A program made the position numbers and the translations under genes. A stretch of DNA of 64,000 nucleotides from Heterostelium multicystogenum (Eukaryota > Evosea > Eumycetozoa > Acytosteliales > Acytosteliaceae), in contig RCNN01000116.1 in NCBI GenBank assembly GCA_003667245.1, positions 21,979 through 85,978 on the forward strand. The letters run 5' to 3'. Each line of letters starts with the position of its first letter. Position 1 is the first letter of the stretch. This document shows positions 37,723 to 51,231 of this stretch, piece by piece. The notes below the pieces were generated by a model. It saw only the letters and a list, made by a program, of their open reading frames with translations. It searched no databases and was not told where the DNA came from.

Positions 37723-40700
37723 ATGAATGACATACCAACATTGGCTAGAACACAGTCGATTGGTGAGGGATTCTATCATTCAATTCCTAAAGTTACATTG
37801 TTTGGTAGTCATCTAAAAGATCATGAGAAGACTAGTCATCATGGAATAGTTAAGCGATGCTGTCATATTAGAATATCAAGAATAGGTATTGATATCATCT
37901 GATGATTTATTTCGATTGATTCTTGTTCATACTTATTAATCGATAACCTGTTTGTGTGATCATCATCATTATAATAATATACAGAGTTTATCTCTGAAAC
38001 TAGAGAGAAAATACCTTCTACTATTAGGATAGCTGTTGGTTTAAATAACATTAGAAGATCACTTATTACTGCTCCAATCGATTTAACATCATGTCTCGAA
38101 GAGATTGTACCAACTGGTCCCACTGGACAATCATCTTCAACCTCAAACAGTGCTCCTAATGTTAATGGACCCACTGGACCGTCATCCTCGACATATAATC
38201 CTTCTAGTCTGCCACCCAGCAGTGGTGTCACCAATACAAGCAGTGCCAATGATAAGATGAATTTGGTTGGAGCAATAGGTCCTACTGGCATGAACATGCA
38301 AACTATGATCGCTGACAATGAAAAAACAACTGCAATCAACTGGTCCTACCGGCTCCATACCAATCAATATTGCATCAAACTCTTTGGCAACTGGTGCTGT
38401 TGGCAGTAACGGAAACAGTGGAACAGTAGGTAGCTATGGCGCAGCTGGAACGAGCTCAGGTCCATCCGGACATACAAGTCTCTCTCCTCGCTCCCTTAGA
38501 GAGATTCCTCCACCTTTCTTGTTGGTACAAAAGAAAGTCTATTGCTATCCAATGGACATTAGAATCAGCTTTCACTATGATCATTCACTAAAAGAACACG
38601 ATGACTATGTCAAGATAACACTGTTTAGAAACCTCCCATCAAAAAGACAACGTGAACAATTCATACCATTTGCATTCTCCGAGTCAAATCTATCTCAAAT
38701 TGTAAGAGTCCTCACCTTATCACTCATTAGATTGACACTAACTTAATCCAATTAAAAGCTACAACAAGGTGACTTTATTGCTGATCTCGATATGTTGACT
38801 TTCCAACAAAAATCTGATAATATATCAATACCAACATCAATCAATGTAACCATATGTAGTGTACCAAAGGAGATTGAGAATATAGGCGATGCACAAGAAT
38901 ATCAGCTCAATGACATCGCCCTCTCCGATGATGAAAAGTAACTATTACAGTGCTCTTCGTTTATGTCGTTACTAACAAAACATCAATTTAGCTTATTTTT
39001 TGATTCAGACTCCTATGACGAAGATGAGGAAGAGGTAGTTTCATATGATATCCCTATCAATAAAATTTTACAACACCATCCAGCGCCACAACAGAACAAC
39101 AATAGTAATACGTTGCAGGTTCCATCTTCAGGAAAATAATTCTAATAATGGTATAAGTAACATTAGCAGCTCTGGACCTATTTCTACAACACCTCCAACA
39201 ACCTCTCTCTCACATCGACTGCTGGAACAATATGAAGAATCAAAGAAAAAGTCTATTGAAAAGAAGTCAAAGCTTCAAAAATTGTCATCACTTATCAAGC
39301 CAACCAGTGGAAGTTCCCATAAACACTCTGACTCCAATGTGATTAATGCAGATGATGAATACGACAGAGATGACAATTCTGTGGACTCATCTAGTGAAAG
39401 TGATAGCTATGATATTGAATTCAATCCACCTCAAATACAATTGCAACAGACCAACAATAATACACAAATACAATCAAGTGCACCAACACTTGTTCCCAAG
39501 AAACAACCTTTTCAACCTTTCGTCCAACTACAAACGCGATTCTCCACCTGGCTCACCATATGGTATAAGAACGTCTGGCTCTGATTTTGTTAAACAATCT
39601 CAAATTGAAAGTTATATCGCAACCATCTCTAATCCAGATAGTCCAATGAATCTTTTCCTTGTCAATTCACTTCGTAAGGGTGGAAAAAAACTGGAACAAT
39701 ACTTGGAGAACAAAAATCAATCGAATTTGATCAGGGCAAAATTCAATATTGTCCCAACACGATCTAACATGGACTTGAACTCTATATTCAAGGCACTTCT
39801 TACAAGACACCAAAACCGTAGTGAGAATATCCGTGTCGTTATTGCTGGATCAGATAGTTATATTAATTCTGTTTTGAAATCCTATGTGACTATCCTCTCT
39901 ACCAAACCACGTGGATGGGATCCATTCCAATTCTATCTTCTTCCAATTGGTAAAAGCAATGAGATTGCCAGTACAATAGCAAATCACGATCCAAACTACC
40001 ATGCTCTTTTTATTCAACCACAATCAGAGTGGAAACGTTTCTTAGAGTCAGATTCAGAATCTGATGCAGTTTTAAAGAGAGACCTGGAAACAAAGATTCT
40101 TTCCTATATTGATAAGTCCAACACAAGATATTCTCACAAATTCCCAATTGGAGAGGCTTTACTGACATTCCCAAGCTCTACAAGCACTGCCATACCATTC
40201 TTGAAAGGAATCCAAATACCCAAATCAAATGACAATGACTCTGGATCAGAACCAGACCTAAAGATAGACTATTGGGTTCCAAAGAAAAAGGGTGAAGATC
40301 ACTTAGAGATAAAGGTTCCTTTCCAATATGTAAAGCTCACTAGATTATCCCAAATTACTACTTTGAGCACAGCAACAAGTGGATCCTCACTGGGCTCACA
40401 AACCTCTTCGACCAGTACCAGTGGAGGAAGTAGTAGCAAATCAACCTCAACTTCAACAACAAGCAGTGGAAATGAATATAATCCACCTAATCCATCAAAT
40501 TCATTTAGCCTCTATGTATTGCATAAAGATAAACGTTCAAAGAAGAATCCTGCTCTCTATCTTCCTAAATTTGGTAAGCAAAAGAAATCTGACAAGGTAT
40601 CATATAAAAAAGAAGATAAATCAAGTGTATCATTAGTAATCACCAAGCTTATGTGTGGACCAATGCCATCTTCATCGTCCTCCTCATCATCAACTGTCAA

Positions 40701-40866
40701 CTCTGAAAACACAATTTTCCAAGTTAATATCGATGGTGTTGAGATCCATGGAGTCAAATATCTCTCAGTGTCACCTCAATGGGCAACTCATGTAAAACAA
40801 TTTTCAATTCAAACCTTTGTAGATACAACTCTAGGTGAAAAGGGCAACTCACCTATATCAGATTAA
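37723..40866 (+). CDS. PACS-like sorting protein with collagen-like insert
   Basis: Related to phosphofurin acidic cluster sorting proteins, which link cargo with acidic motifs to coats between TGN, endosomes, ER and mitochondria. Exons are 37723-37885, 37985-38701, 38759-38937 and 38992-40866. The C-terminal half matches the Pacs-1 domain: IRVVIAGSDSYINSVLKSYV, FQFYLLPIGKSNEIAS, and the ending VKYLSVSPQWATHVKQFSIQ. An earlier segment (VYCYPMDIRISFHYDHSL) corresponds to the cargo-binding region. Between them lie acidic and Ser-rich linkers. Residues encoded at about 38110-38460 hold repeated GPTG and GxxG motifs. Frame errors lie near 38325, 39130 and 39530. Length is about 975 residues. It begins 214 bp after the Piwi stop. 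Confidence 0.82.
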
Positions 40867-41004
40867 ATGAAGATTTCAAATAAATCCAATATTAAAAAGC
40901 CACTATCGACAAAGAAGTTAGGAGAAATTTAGAAAAGATAAACAAATCTTTAGAATTGATAGAATTCTAAATTTTGTTTCCACTCTGGATGATTTTTTAT
41001 TTAC

Positions 41005-42601
41005 TTATTTTTGGATGTTAATTGGGCCTTCGTTAAGAATCTGTGAATTGATGGAGTTGGTATTGCTACTGTTGTTCACGTTGTTGTTGGCAGTGTTGTT
41101 TCCAACACAGAGTAAATCATTTACTTTAACTACACTCTGAGGTTTCCAAGCAAGTGAAGCTTCTCTCCTCACCAACTTGGCAAAATAAAGTCCACATGCA
41201 TTGCATAGTGATTGGTTTCCAGCAGGTCCCTTTCTCCACTCTGGGGAAGATGTTGTACCACATGAAGTACAATGTTTGAGTTCAGTTGATTTTCTTTTTT
41301 GTTTTGATGGATCAAGGAGATCTAGAGCATCTGATGAGTGTTCTTTGTTCTTTACTTTGGATTTTCTGAAACGACGTGGTCTGGTGAGAACTGGAACTCT
41401 ACCTTCATCGTTGTTTCCAAACACACGAGAATCTCCTCCGTTTTGGATGAAGTGTTGCATTGAAACATCGAGGCTTTCAACTTTTGTTATTAGTGTTGAA
41501 AGAGTTTGTTTAATACGTTCGAGTCCATTGTAAAAGTCACCGTTGACCATGGACTCTTTGGATTGTTTGGAGATGGATGAACCAAGGTCTCTTAGCTCGA
41601 TAAAACATTCTAAAATTGCACCGGAATCAATTATGGATGGAGGAGGTGGTGATGAGGAATCATCGTTTTGTTTATCTGGGAGGTGGTGGTGATGGTTATG
41701 AACAAGCACCGATGGTGCGGAACAATTGAGAGGTGTATGATTGTGGTTTGAGTGTCCAGGATTGGGACCATTTAAGGAATTTAATCCAAATGGTGGCGAG
41801 ATTGGACAAATTTGTCCATTTGTGTAGTAAGGAATAGGAGAACTGGATGGTGAATAGTTGAAAAGATGAACTTGTGGTGCGGTTTGTCCATGGTGCATAG
41901 GTGATGAAGAGGAAGACATTGGAAGAGCGGGAGGCATTAGTGGAGTTGAATGTAGAGAGTTACCAAAGTAGTATATCGGAGTCGATGGAGTTTGATCTTG
42001 ACTTGCTCAAACATGGAACTAAAGAGCTTGAAGAGGTATTTGGAGAGAAATGGCTTGAAGTCAATGAGTTATTGACACCGGGATTGGATAACGATTTAAA
42101 AGTGGTCTGTGGCGAAGCACAAGGGCTTAGAGATGGAACTTGATTAGTGTGGGGTTGGTTGACATTTGAAAAACAATTTGGCACAGTTGGAATATTAGTA
42201 GTATATGGATTTTGATTTGGAATATTCGCTCCATTGGTAGATTTTGTCAAAATAAAGTGATCACCATTTGAGATACTATAGAGTAAATTTGGGCTTTTAG
42301 TCAAGTTGTTTTGTTGTTGTTGTTGGTTTTGAGGATGTTGATGGTGTATTTGGTTTTGGAAATTGGATGGAGTATTTGAAATATTTAGATTGTGGTTAGA
42401 TAAGCCCATAGCGCTGTAGGAAGTTGTATTTTGTGATGGTAGGTATTTATAATTGTTGTTAGTATTGCTGAGATTGGCTGCAGAGTCAGCCAAATAATTC
42501 AAGGAATATGGTTTGTGTGCGGAGGTGAGAGAGTTGGTGGATGGAGACACAGGTGAGTATGAAGACGATTGTGGTTGAGACGCAATCATATATTTTTCCA
42601 T
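41005..42601 (-). CDS. GATA-type zinc-finger transcription factor
   Basis: A nuclear DNA-binding protein of about 530 residues. The single C-terminal finger (about 41195-41275) has C-x2-C-x18-C-x2-C spacing: CTSCGTTSSPEWRKGPAGN, then LCNACGLYFAKLVR. Upstream are Asn/Gln/Ser/Pro-rich stretches, a predicted helix (about 41470-41610, AILECFIELRDLG) and a basic PRRFRKSKVKNK segment before the finger that may be a nuclear localisation signal. The start at 42601 (MEKYMIASQ) is preceded by an A-rich leader and a possible CTATAG acceptor. The frame shifts once near 41985. In D. discoideum, GATA factors such as StkA and GtaC control development, but orthology cannot be decided here. It converges with the PACS gene. 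Confidence 0.88.
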
Positions 42602-45498
42602 TTTTAAAAAAAATTCTATAGTTATAGAAATACGCAAGAAGCACCTTTGTTGAGAAGAAACTGAATCTATTAATTGACAATTTAAATCAAGTATTTAAAC
42701 AGTTGGATGTTGATTGATACTATATATATACATGAACAAATAAAATTATGATTTTATTTTAATTAATATAAATTGAATTGGGATATTTATTTTTGATACT
42801 TGTGAGAGGAGATGGATGTGATTGAAGGAATACAGGAGTGTTGTGTTGGTTGATCATGGCTAGGTGGGGAATTTGATTTTTAGGTGGATTTCACCATCTT
42901 TGTTTAACATAACAATAACAACTACATTACTTCCACTACTACTAACTTACCACTCAGAAACTAACAATACTCACTACAGCCATCCACTTATCTAGAAGAA
43001 GAAATTGACAATTGCAACCACAGGTATTATAATTATGAAACATGGTTTTATTTTATTGTTGTACAAACACCCACCTTTACATTCACGAAAACTCTTTATT
43101 ATGGTGTGTGAAGGTAAACCTATACTATATATATAAAAAAGTACAGGAGACAAGCGTATTTTTTGTTTTGTTTTGTTGGTTTGATTTGATGTAATCGTAG
43201 TGGCAGTTACGCGAATAACAGACATCTTTAACAACAGTATCAATCAATCAACATCAACAACTGCTAATAATAAAATAAATTATACTACAGTTTAGGGGAT
43301 TCTCAATAGTTGTGTTGAGTGTAATTGCTTTTCATTCTTGAAATATATTTGATTGATTGATGATTGACTGACTGACTGAGGTGTGAATGAGTAATATCAT
43401 ATATATTCGTGATGACAGTTCAGTTGCGAGTGGTAAAACAACTAATTAATTTTAGTTGATCATGATCAACCCGCTTTGTGATTTCACTTGTTGAATACGA
43501 AAATTCAAATCATATCCTCAAACACTACTTACTAAATCACACACCCCACACCAACCAGAAATAAAAATATCTTATTTAAGATTAATTGAATGTCTTGGTC
43601 GGTGAGTGGGTGGAGGATGGAATATACAAGACAAACCACCTTCACCATCACCACACACAAACACACACACAAACACATTCACACCATCGAATTATAAATA
43701 ATACAAACAAACAAACAAATAAATACAAACAACATTATTATATCTTAAATCTGAAAATAGACCAATCAAGATTTATCAAATACAACAACATCATCATCAA
43801 CAACAACAAATAATAACCAAATAAAACAAACACAATATATATTATTATTATTATTATTACTTACTCACACTGATGTTTGTTTAATATATAATACATCAAA
43901 TCAAACACAGAAACAGAGGGCAGTTCAACATCCATTAACAAACACTTCATCAACTTTATCATCTTTTTATATAAAATCGTGTGAATGACTATAGACATAT
44001 CTATTCGATTGTTCATTATAATATGATGTATATTATCATCATACATTCTTATTGGTCATAAACACTCGATATACGCACTTAAACAACTTGGTGGGGAAGC
44101 TGATCGGTGGTGCCTAATAGTATTAACAATAATGTTAATAATAATAATAATAAAACATTACCACAACATCACACTACCTATTTCTTGATTGATTGATTGT
44201 TTGTTTGTTTTGTATGTTTTCAATCATCTCTTTAGATATTGATACTCATTCCACTACTACTATCAAATAATAATCAATATTGTTGATATATTATTATTAT
44301 GTTATATTTATTCTGGTGATTGGTTGGTATTATTGGTTAATTCTGTGATGATCGCTGTTAAACTGGTGGTTCTATCAAACGAAAACACCGAGTAAACAGT
44401 AAACAGGAAAACTAAATTGATCATCCAACAGCACAGCACTCTTCTCCTCGAAGTGGTGCGTGGTTGTGTGTTTACTCATTGATTCAAGATGCGAGAGACT
44501 GACTCACTCTAAATATATATCGGGTAAGCTAGATGATAAATTCAATCTAATCATTAATGAGTAACAACGATGTCTACCAACACCTAATAATAATAATGAT
44601 AATAATAATAAACCACACTCCTCCATCACTGAGAAGATACAGAATCAATATGTATTGTTTGATTCATATTAATATTTTTAGTAATAAAGTTACTACCCTA
44701 GCTTACTATGCAAATCATGATTCTTTGTCAAAGAATGGTAAAACACATCATTTGTATCAGCAGTACAAGTATATTCTGAGCGGAACCAGAAAGATAGCGA
44801 GATATTGAACGTTAGAGGGGAGGTGATAATCTAACAATATCAAGCTTATCAAGTTTTATCTTGGTTTGAAGAATGCTATTGTCAAGATCTTCAATCTTAT
44901 TTTCACAATTTGTATATTGTATTGATGATGCTTTTATTGATGATGTTGTTATTGTTATTATTTATAGAGAATTCCTGATATTTGTACCATCAACACCTTA
45001 TGGATAAATTAATATTGTCAATACCACTCAAATCCAAAGAATTCTCTCTCTTTATGTTGATGTTTGTTATTATTGTTATTGTATGTTTGTTTGCAAGCAA
45101 ACAACACAACTTTGATGTCATTAACAAGTTTTATAGAAAATCCATCTTTTGTAACCGATTCACATCTTACAGCCAGCACTCGTAAATCATTAATTCACAC
45201 CCATCTCTCCTATTTATAACTTCCTCTAAGTTTATCACGAGAAACCCTTCCCCTTTAAAGCAAATTGTTGTACTAATATAGCATTGTTACTGGTAAATAA
45301 TATAAAGTTGCGCTTATTAATCGGTTTGTGGTTGTCTATCCAACACTGGTGGTATGAAATAGTCGGATTTGTGGAGGGTTGAAAATACTTCCATCTGTAT
45401 CTGCCCAAGAAATATTCTAGATTTAAATTTTCTTATACACATCAAACATCATCATCATCATCAACGACAACAACAGCTAATCAATATATCAATCACAT
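42602..45498. other. Gene-poor AT-rich region
   Basis: About 2.9 kb with CA-rich and (CA)n tracts (43650-43680), AAT repeats and short ORFs that look non-coding. An ATG followed by a GTGAGT donor at about 43590 and a GC-richer patch at 44430-44530 were noted but do not make a gene. It probably includes long regulatory DNA of the GATA gene. Confidence 0.35.
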
Positions 45499-45919
45499 AT
45501 GCTCTACTATCAGTTTTCCAATGGTTATTGCTATGCGTTCCGTAAGTTATACAATTATTCCGATTTTCTCTCTTTCAATCAATTCCTCAATATTGTAAAA
45601 TAGACATTGTACTTCTAGTCGTTGTTGTTGTTGTTATTATTGTTGTTGTTGTTTGATAATTGATGCAAGAATATATATTAATCTCAATGATTTAAAAATC
45701 CATTCCATTTATATCACTTACCTTTTTGGTTGGAATATTATGATATGGACAATGACAATAATGGAATGAATTTGATTGGATAAATGCTACTAATCTTTGA
45801 ATCACAACCCATAGAAGGTGGGTGTTGTTCGTGAAATTCATTCCACTAAATTGTTCAATCATCAAAGATCTATTATTGAATTACCAAAGATAGATGCTAT
45901 ATTTAGATTGCAAAGATGA
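45499..45919 (+). CDS. Possible small two-exon gene
   Basis: ATG 45499 opens MLYYQFSNGYCYAF and ends at a GTAAGT donor (45542). A coding-like block after an ACCCATAG acceptor (45815-45919) reads KVGVVREIHSTKLFNHQRSI and continues for 14 more residues to TGA. The second block has good codon balance. The two phases do not agree unless a one-base error or a middle exon is assumed, so the link is inferred. Confidence 0.28.
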
Positions 45920-46186
45920 TCAAGATTTAATATACCTTGAAATCTCTCTGATAATTGAGGTAAATTAGGTTCTAAATATGGTCAGTCGGACAACTCAATT
46001 TATGAACTGATACGGAAACTTATCATGTTAATTTTAAATTAACTTGTCTTGTCCATTCTTTTTAAGGAATTAATACTATAAAAAAAACTCTATCCATATA
46101 AAGTTAATTGTTTATATCACTGTAGCATCATAATATTAAAATGGTGTAAGTAATATTAACACTATACTAATTTATGTTTAATATCA

Positions 46187-46238
46187 TTCCACTTCCAAAT
46201 CACATGACAATGCAACATGTTGTCATTTCCAAGTGGAA
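46187..46238. other. Two-stem inverted repeat, possible structured RNA
   Basis: The outer stem TTCCACTT / AAGTGGAA (8 perfect pairs) encloses an inner stem ATGACAA / TTGTCAT (7 perfect pairs) with a 9-base loop TGCAACATG and an asymmetric internal loop (9 against 4 bases). It lies in otherwise non-coding DNA. Confidence 0.5.
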
Positions 46239-47163
46239 GACGATCATTCTTCATCAATTTATTCAAAAGGGTAGAACCACACACTTTATATAATAAGTTC
46301 AAAACACAAATCAGGGAAACTGTAACAACCGAAATGTAATGTGTAGGTATTTAGTATGTTTCATTAATCAAAGAATGAACCGCTTTAGAAGTTTCTTAAT
46401 ATATTTATTTCATTGATCCGAATTTTATATATTATTAATTATTACACAACCAAATAATAATAATCAAATATAAATCAAACTTTATGGTTTGAGATTAAAG
46501 ACAAGAGTAGTTAAAGAATATATAAACAAACAACAATCATATAAATAAATATAAATATAAATATCTATTAATAATAATAAGATTCTATAAACATTCCTAT
46601 TCAATAATTCATAGTTATAAATTCAATGAACACCCTATTACTCTTTATGTTGGTTTGGGTTCCTTCCTCCGTTGTTGTTTGCCTCTCAAATAATATTGTT
46701 GGAATTTTATTGAAATGCTTTTCTTTGGTGAATGAACTGCACTGATAATCACAAAAAACCAAACTAGCTCAAAACAAAAAAAAAAAAAAGTTGAAAATTT
46801 GTTTTAAATAAGGTAAAATGAGAAATTAATGCCCATTCCAAATTGTAGTGGGTGAAATGGTAAGTGCATAGTTTTTTTTTTTTTTTTGTTTATGTTGTTC
46901 AAAAAAACAAAATCATAAAAATATTTTTAATAAACAACACAAAAAAATTACAAACAAACCAAAATAAAAAGTTAAAATGACACAATCTCAAATGGATTTT
47001 TTCATTTTTGACTAAATAAATAACATTTTTTGCATCACAAATTTGTTATTATTTTATTTTTAATAATTTAAATTTTCAATAAACATTATTATTTATACTT
47101 AGGTTATTCTGGTATTCGACACACTCCAACAATAACAATTCAATTGAATTTCCAATTTCAAAA

Positions 47164-47188
47164 GAATAAATAAATAAATAAATAAATA
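47164..47188. repeat. AAAT tetranucleotide repeat
   Basis: Six tandem AAAT/ATAA units in intergenic DNA. Confidence 0.75.
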
Positions 47189-47626
47189 TACTATTATTAT
47201 TTATTTATAAACTTATTATTTATATTACTTACTATTCTAAAACTTTATATAAATTTAATATATAAATATTATATATAAATATATATATTCTTATGTCATA
47301 TATCTTACATAACTTTAGATTTATATATATTCCAAATAAAATCATTTTAGAATAATTGTTTATTGCAATCCAAACAACACCCCTCTCATTCCAACAACAC
47401 AAATAACACCAACAACAATTGTTGATTAATTTTTATTTTTTGTTTTTACTATTTACTTCCAACAACAACAACACACTTCCAAAAACAATCAACCTCTCCC
47501 TTCCTTTCTCATTTATTTAAGTTATTTTCATATGTGTTTAGTTATTAGTAAAGAAAACTAAATAGCTAAATCTATTTATTCATTATTTATTAAGAGTTTA
47601 TAAGTTTCATTCGTTTTTATTAAAAA

Positions 47627-50600
47627 ATGAAACGAAAAGATAATGAAGATGATGACGATGATGATGAAGATGAAGAAGAAATAAAGGTTGGTATCAATTA
47701 ATTAAAATCTGGTTTTGATTACTGCTGGAAAACTTTCAAATTAAAATTCCTGGAGTAATTTTTCAAGATTTGATCAAAAATGAAATGAAAAACATTTGTG
47801 TGTTGGTCACATCTTGAAAATCAGATTTTTATTTTTTGCAAATATCTTAAAAATACATTGTTTACTAATATTGATTTATTTTTAATTTACATTTTTATTG
47901 TATTTATTTATTTTTGAAAATCATATCATCATTGATAATTTAATTTAATATTTTAAATATTATTATTAAATAATATGGGCTTATAATAATATTTTAATAT
48001 ATATATTATTATTATTACCCATTTCCTTAAATTTTGTTTGTACAACAAAAACAAAAACAAATGACAAACATATAATAATTAAATTAATTCTCAAAAAATA
48101 AAAATGTATCCAAATATAATGATTCAATTATATTACATTTTTTATTTTCTTTATGAAATATGATTTGATTATTATTGTTGGTTGTTGCTTGGTTTTTGAT
48201 GAACAGACTTGCGCCCAGTGTGACAAGGACGAGAATGACTTTCAGATGGTTATGTGCACCCGGTGCAGCTTTTATTATCATATTTATTGTCTGCCACAGC
48301 CTTTGTCCAGAGTGCCTCGAGGCGAGTGGAATTGTCCGGATTGTTTGGAGAAGAAGGCGAGAATCACAAAGAGACAGAGATCCAGCGCTGGAGACGATAT
48401 TGGAAATGGACGCTCCACCGATGACGCTGGCACAGAGAATTCAAAGAAAGATAGAAATGAAAGCGCGCGTGGTCACCGTAGACTTCGTAAGAGGAGTAAA
48501 CATCACCACAGAAATAGAAGCATTGATGAGGAGAGCGACGGAGAGATCGAAGAAAATGATTCCGATATGGAGGACCAAGCAAATAGCAATGACAGCAGCG
48601 ATGATTCAAATAGCGATGACGATCATCTCAACAATCTAACCTGCAGCACTTGCAACCTGGGCAAGGACGAAGACAAGATTCTTTTGTGCGACTCTGATGG
48701 TTGTGATCGTGGATATCATATATATTGTCTTAGATTCCAACTTACTTCCATTCCCAAAGGAAAGTGGATTTTGTGATCACTGCAGATTCGGTGATTTATC
48801 TGATATAGAACTAAACAACGAAGATGAAGACGACGAGGATATAGACGCAATGATCAGGAGAAAGAAGATGAATTCATCTTCATCGAATTTATCAACTTTG
48901 ACCTCAAAAGAAGAACTACAACCACCAGTCGTCGAACCAACAACATCAGTATTAAAACAACCAGCAACATCACCAAAGTCATCACCACCTATCAGCTCTT
49001 CTAAACCATCAGTTTCAAGTCCTCCTGATTCTAAACAACAGGAGGTGAAATCTCCAACCTCAACTTCCAAGCAATCATCACCTCTACCATCGAAACCATC
49101 GTCATCTTTATTGAAGAAACCATCCATTTCGAAACCATCACAAGTAGTTGCATCTAAACCACCTGCTCCTTCTATTCCAACCAACAATCCAAATTCTAAC
49201 ACCAACAGTGTAAATCAATCGCCAACAACCAATTCACAGCCAACTACAAGCAATGACAATACAGCTGTTGCTCCTGTGCCTCTTATTCCAACTAGTGCTA
49301 ATTTAAAGAAACCAAGTATAATCAATGATAAAAAGATTCTTAAGAGTCCAGCAATGAATAATGGTAACGGATCACAACTCTTGCGATCAGGATCCAAAGA
49401 TGAAATGGATGCTTCCTGTTCGATTTTGGATATGGTTCCCAACAGCAAAGCTTCTGCCACCATTAATCCACACAATATATCATGGGATTTGGGTGGTGGA
49501 TACTCTGCTTCAAGTAAACCAGCAGTCCCATCATCACCTCAACAAAACAAAACAATCACTTCTCCTAAACTCCAATCGCCAACTCAGTCTCCTTCTCCGC
49601 TATTTAGTCACCAACCCACCCCAAATAGCAGTTCAAATTCCATTCCATTGCCACCAGCTCCAACACCTACTTCACCGTTTTTGTTAAATAATCATATCAA
49701 AAAAGAGTTATCTATGGGAAATAATATGAATATCCTTCCTGATGAAAACCACAGTAATGGACAGCAACAGGCAAATGGTAGCACCAACGAGTTATTAAAT
49801 GATGTATTGGCAAAAAGCAAATTGTTGTTCGAGGAGATCTATGTCACGATGGTCAACATTATCAAGCTAAACTCTGTAGAGTTTAACTTTAAGTTTAACA
49901 ATAACCTTGCATTCCAAAAAAGTCAAATGAGTGGTTTGCCAACGGAGATTAAACAGTCAATTCTAGCACCAGTTCTCAACATTCATTTGATACCACACCC
50001 ATTTTTGCTCATTCAGCCAACTGAGCTTGAAATGATCAATAACGGAAATGGAGCCCAAAAACAACCTTCGTCCTCCTACTATAGTTTCCTCTTAAAGATG
50101 AAGCGAAATGAATTGGTTGGATCACTTCAAGTATCGGATAGAAAGAATTTGTATATATTTTCACGTCAAATAACAAGCCACGAAAGCAAACTCTATGGTT
50201 GGAGTTGCGACAGCACAATGTTGTTTGGAATTGTTTTTGGTTCATCACTTTCAACACCGCAACAGCCACTTAAATCATCTCAACAATCTCCACAAATGAA
50301 ACAATCGAACTCTCATATACAGCAACCTCAACCATCATCATCACCACCTCAAAATCATCAATCCACATTAAAAGGAAAGAATATATGTTTCTTGGGATAT
50401 GGCGAAGAGTATCCTTCACTTCAACTAGTCAAGTCTTTGCTTGAAGGAGGTGCTCAAGCTTCAAATACCCTGGAGACTGACTCAAATTTGCTTGTTATCG
50501 AACCAAATTCTTTGAAACAAATATTCCAGCAACTTCCACAACTCTCTAAATATAAATCAAATGAACAAGTACAGTTTATTAAGGGTACCGATTATCTAGT

Positions 50601-51172
50601 AGAGTTGGTTTCAAAGACAAACAACAAGTCACCCACTACCACCGCCAACATATCTAGCAACAATTCAATACTGTTCCCTCAAAACGGAATTGTAATAGTT
50701 GACTATAACATGTTAATCGAAAACGAACTCCTTTTTAAAAGATTGGTACCATTGCTGTCGAATCTGAGGAAGATTGGTAAGCAATGGTCCATTCAAATAT
50801 TTAAAGGTGCTTATGATGAATTAAAATCTGTATCACAGCAATCTAAGTAAGTAAATCAAAAATATAAATAATTTCAATATGCCAACAATACTAATATTAT
50901 TTCACCTCCATCATTATTTTAGTATACAACAAAGAATTGAAGAAATACAGTCACATATTAATAATAAGATATTGAGTATATCTAATGAAACTCTCAAGAG
51001 TCCAAGCGAAACACTCTCAAAAGTCATTTCTATTGCGATGCAGTTCCTTTATCGACATACTATTTTGTTGACATCCAATCGAATCTTGAGTGAAATGTCC
51101 AAGAAGTTTCCAATTATGAATTGCTTCGATCTTGCAGAATGTATAAGATATATAGAATCTGTACAGAAATAA
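47627..51172 (+). CDS. Double-PHD-finger chromatin protein
   Basis: Probably a histone-reading chromatin regulator. Exon 1 (47627-47686) encodes MKRKDN plus an acidic run. A long 520-bp intron ends at GATGAACAG, and exon 2 (48207-50846) starts with PHD1: CAQC, CTRC, HIYC and CPDC, the full C4HC3 pattern. A basic/acidic Ser-rich spacer leads to PHD2 (about 48640-48790): CSTC, CDSDGC, HIYC and CDHC, split by a missing T near 48768. A 300-residue Ser/Pro/Asn/Gln linker follows, then a folded region (about 49800-50230) and a segment [20 protein letters not shown] that may be a divergent BRCT fold. Exon 3 (50923-51172) encodes a helical C-terminus. Length is about 980 residues. An alternative start at 48153 would add a hydrophobic leader; the spliced start is preferred. 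Confidence 0.82.
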
Positions 51173-51231
51173 ATAAAAAATATGTTGATCATAAGAAACA
51201 CTTTATATAATATTGGTGCATTTGGTCAATT

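Larger units (their letters stand above)
45920..47626. other. Gene-poor AT-rich region upstream of the PHD gene
   Basis: Holds a hairpin at 46187-46238, an A13-type run near 46777, a T15 run near 46871, and AAAT repeats at 47164-47188. An ATGGTGTAAG start-plus-donor sequence at 46141 was noted without a matching exon. The last kilobase should hold the PHD-gene promoter. Confidence 0.4.

Noticed and set aside
43586..43813. ATG with a His/Thr/Gln repeat reading
   Set aside because: Driven by CACACA and AACAAA simple repeats; the nearby donor has no acceptor that extends a sensible protein.
44557..44808. Open reading of 83 codons
   Set aside because: Begins in an AAT repeat and has no domain; coding character appears only in the last part and is not convincing.
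45160..45180. Resemblance to the 11-base motif of dictyostelid class I RNAs (TTACAGCCA)
   Set aside because: Does not match the CCTTACAGCAA motif and lacks the flanking terminal stem.
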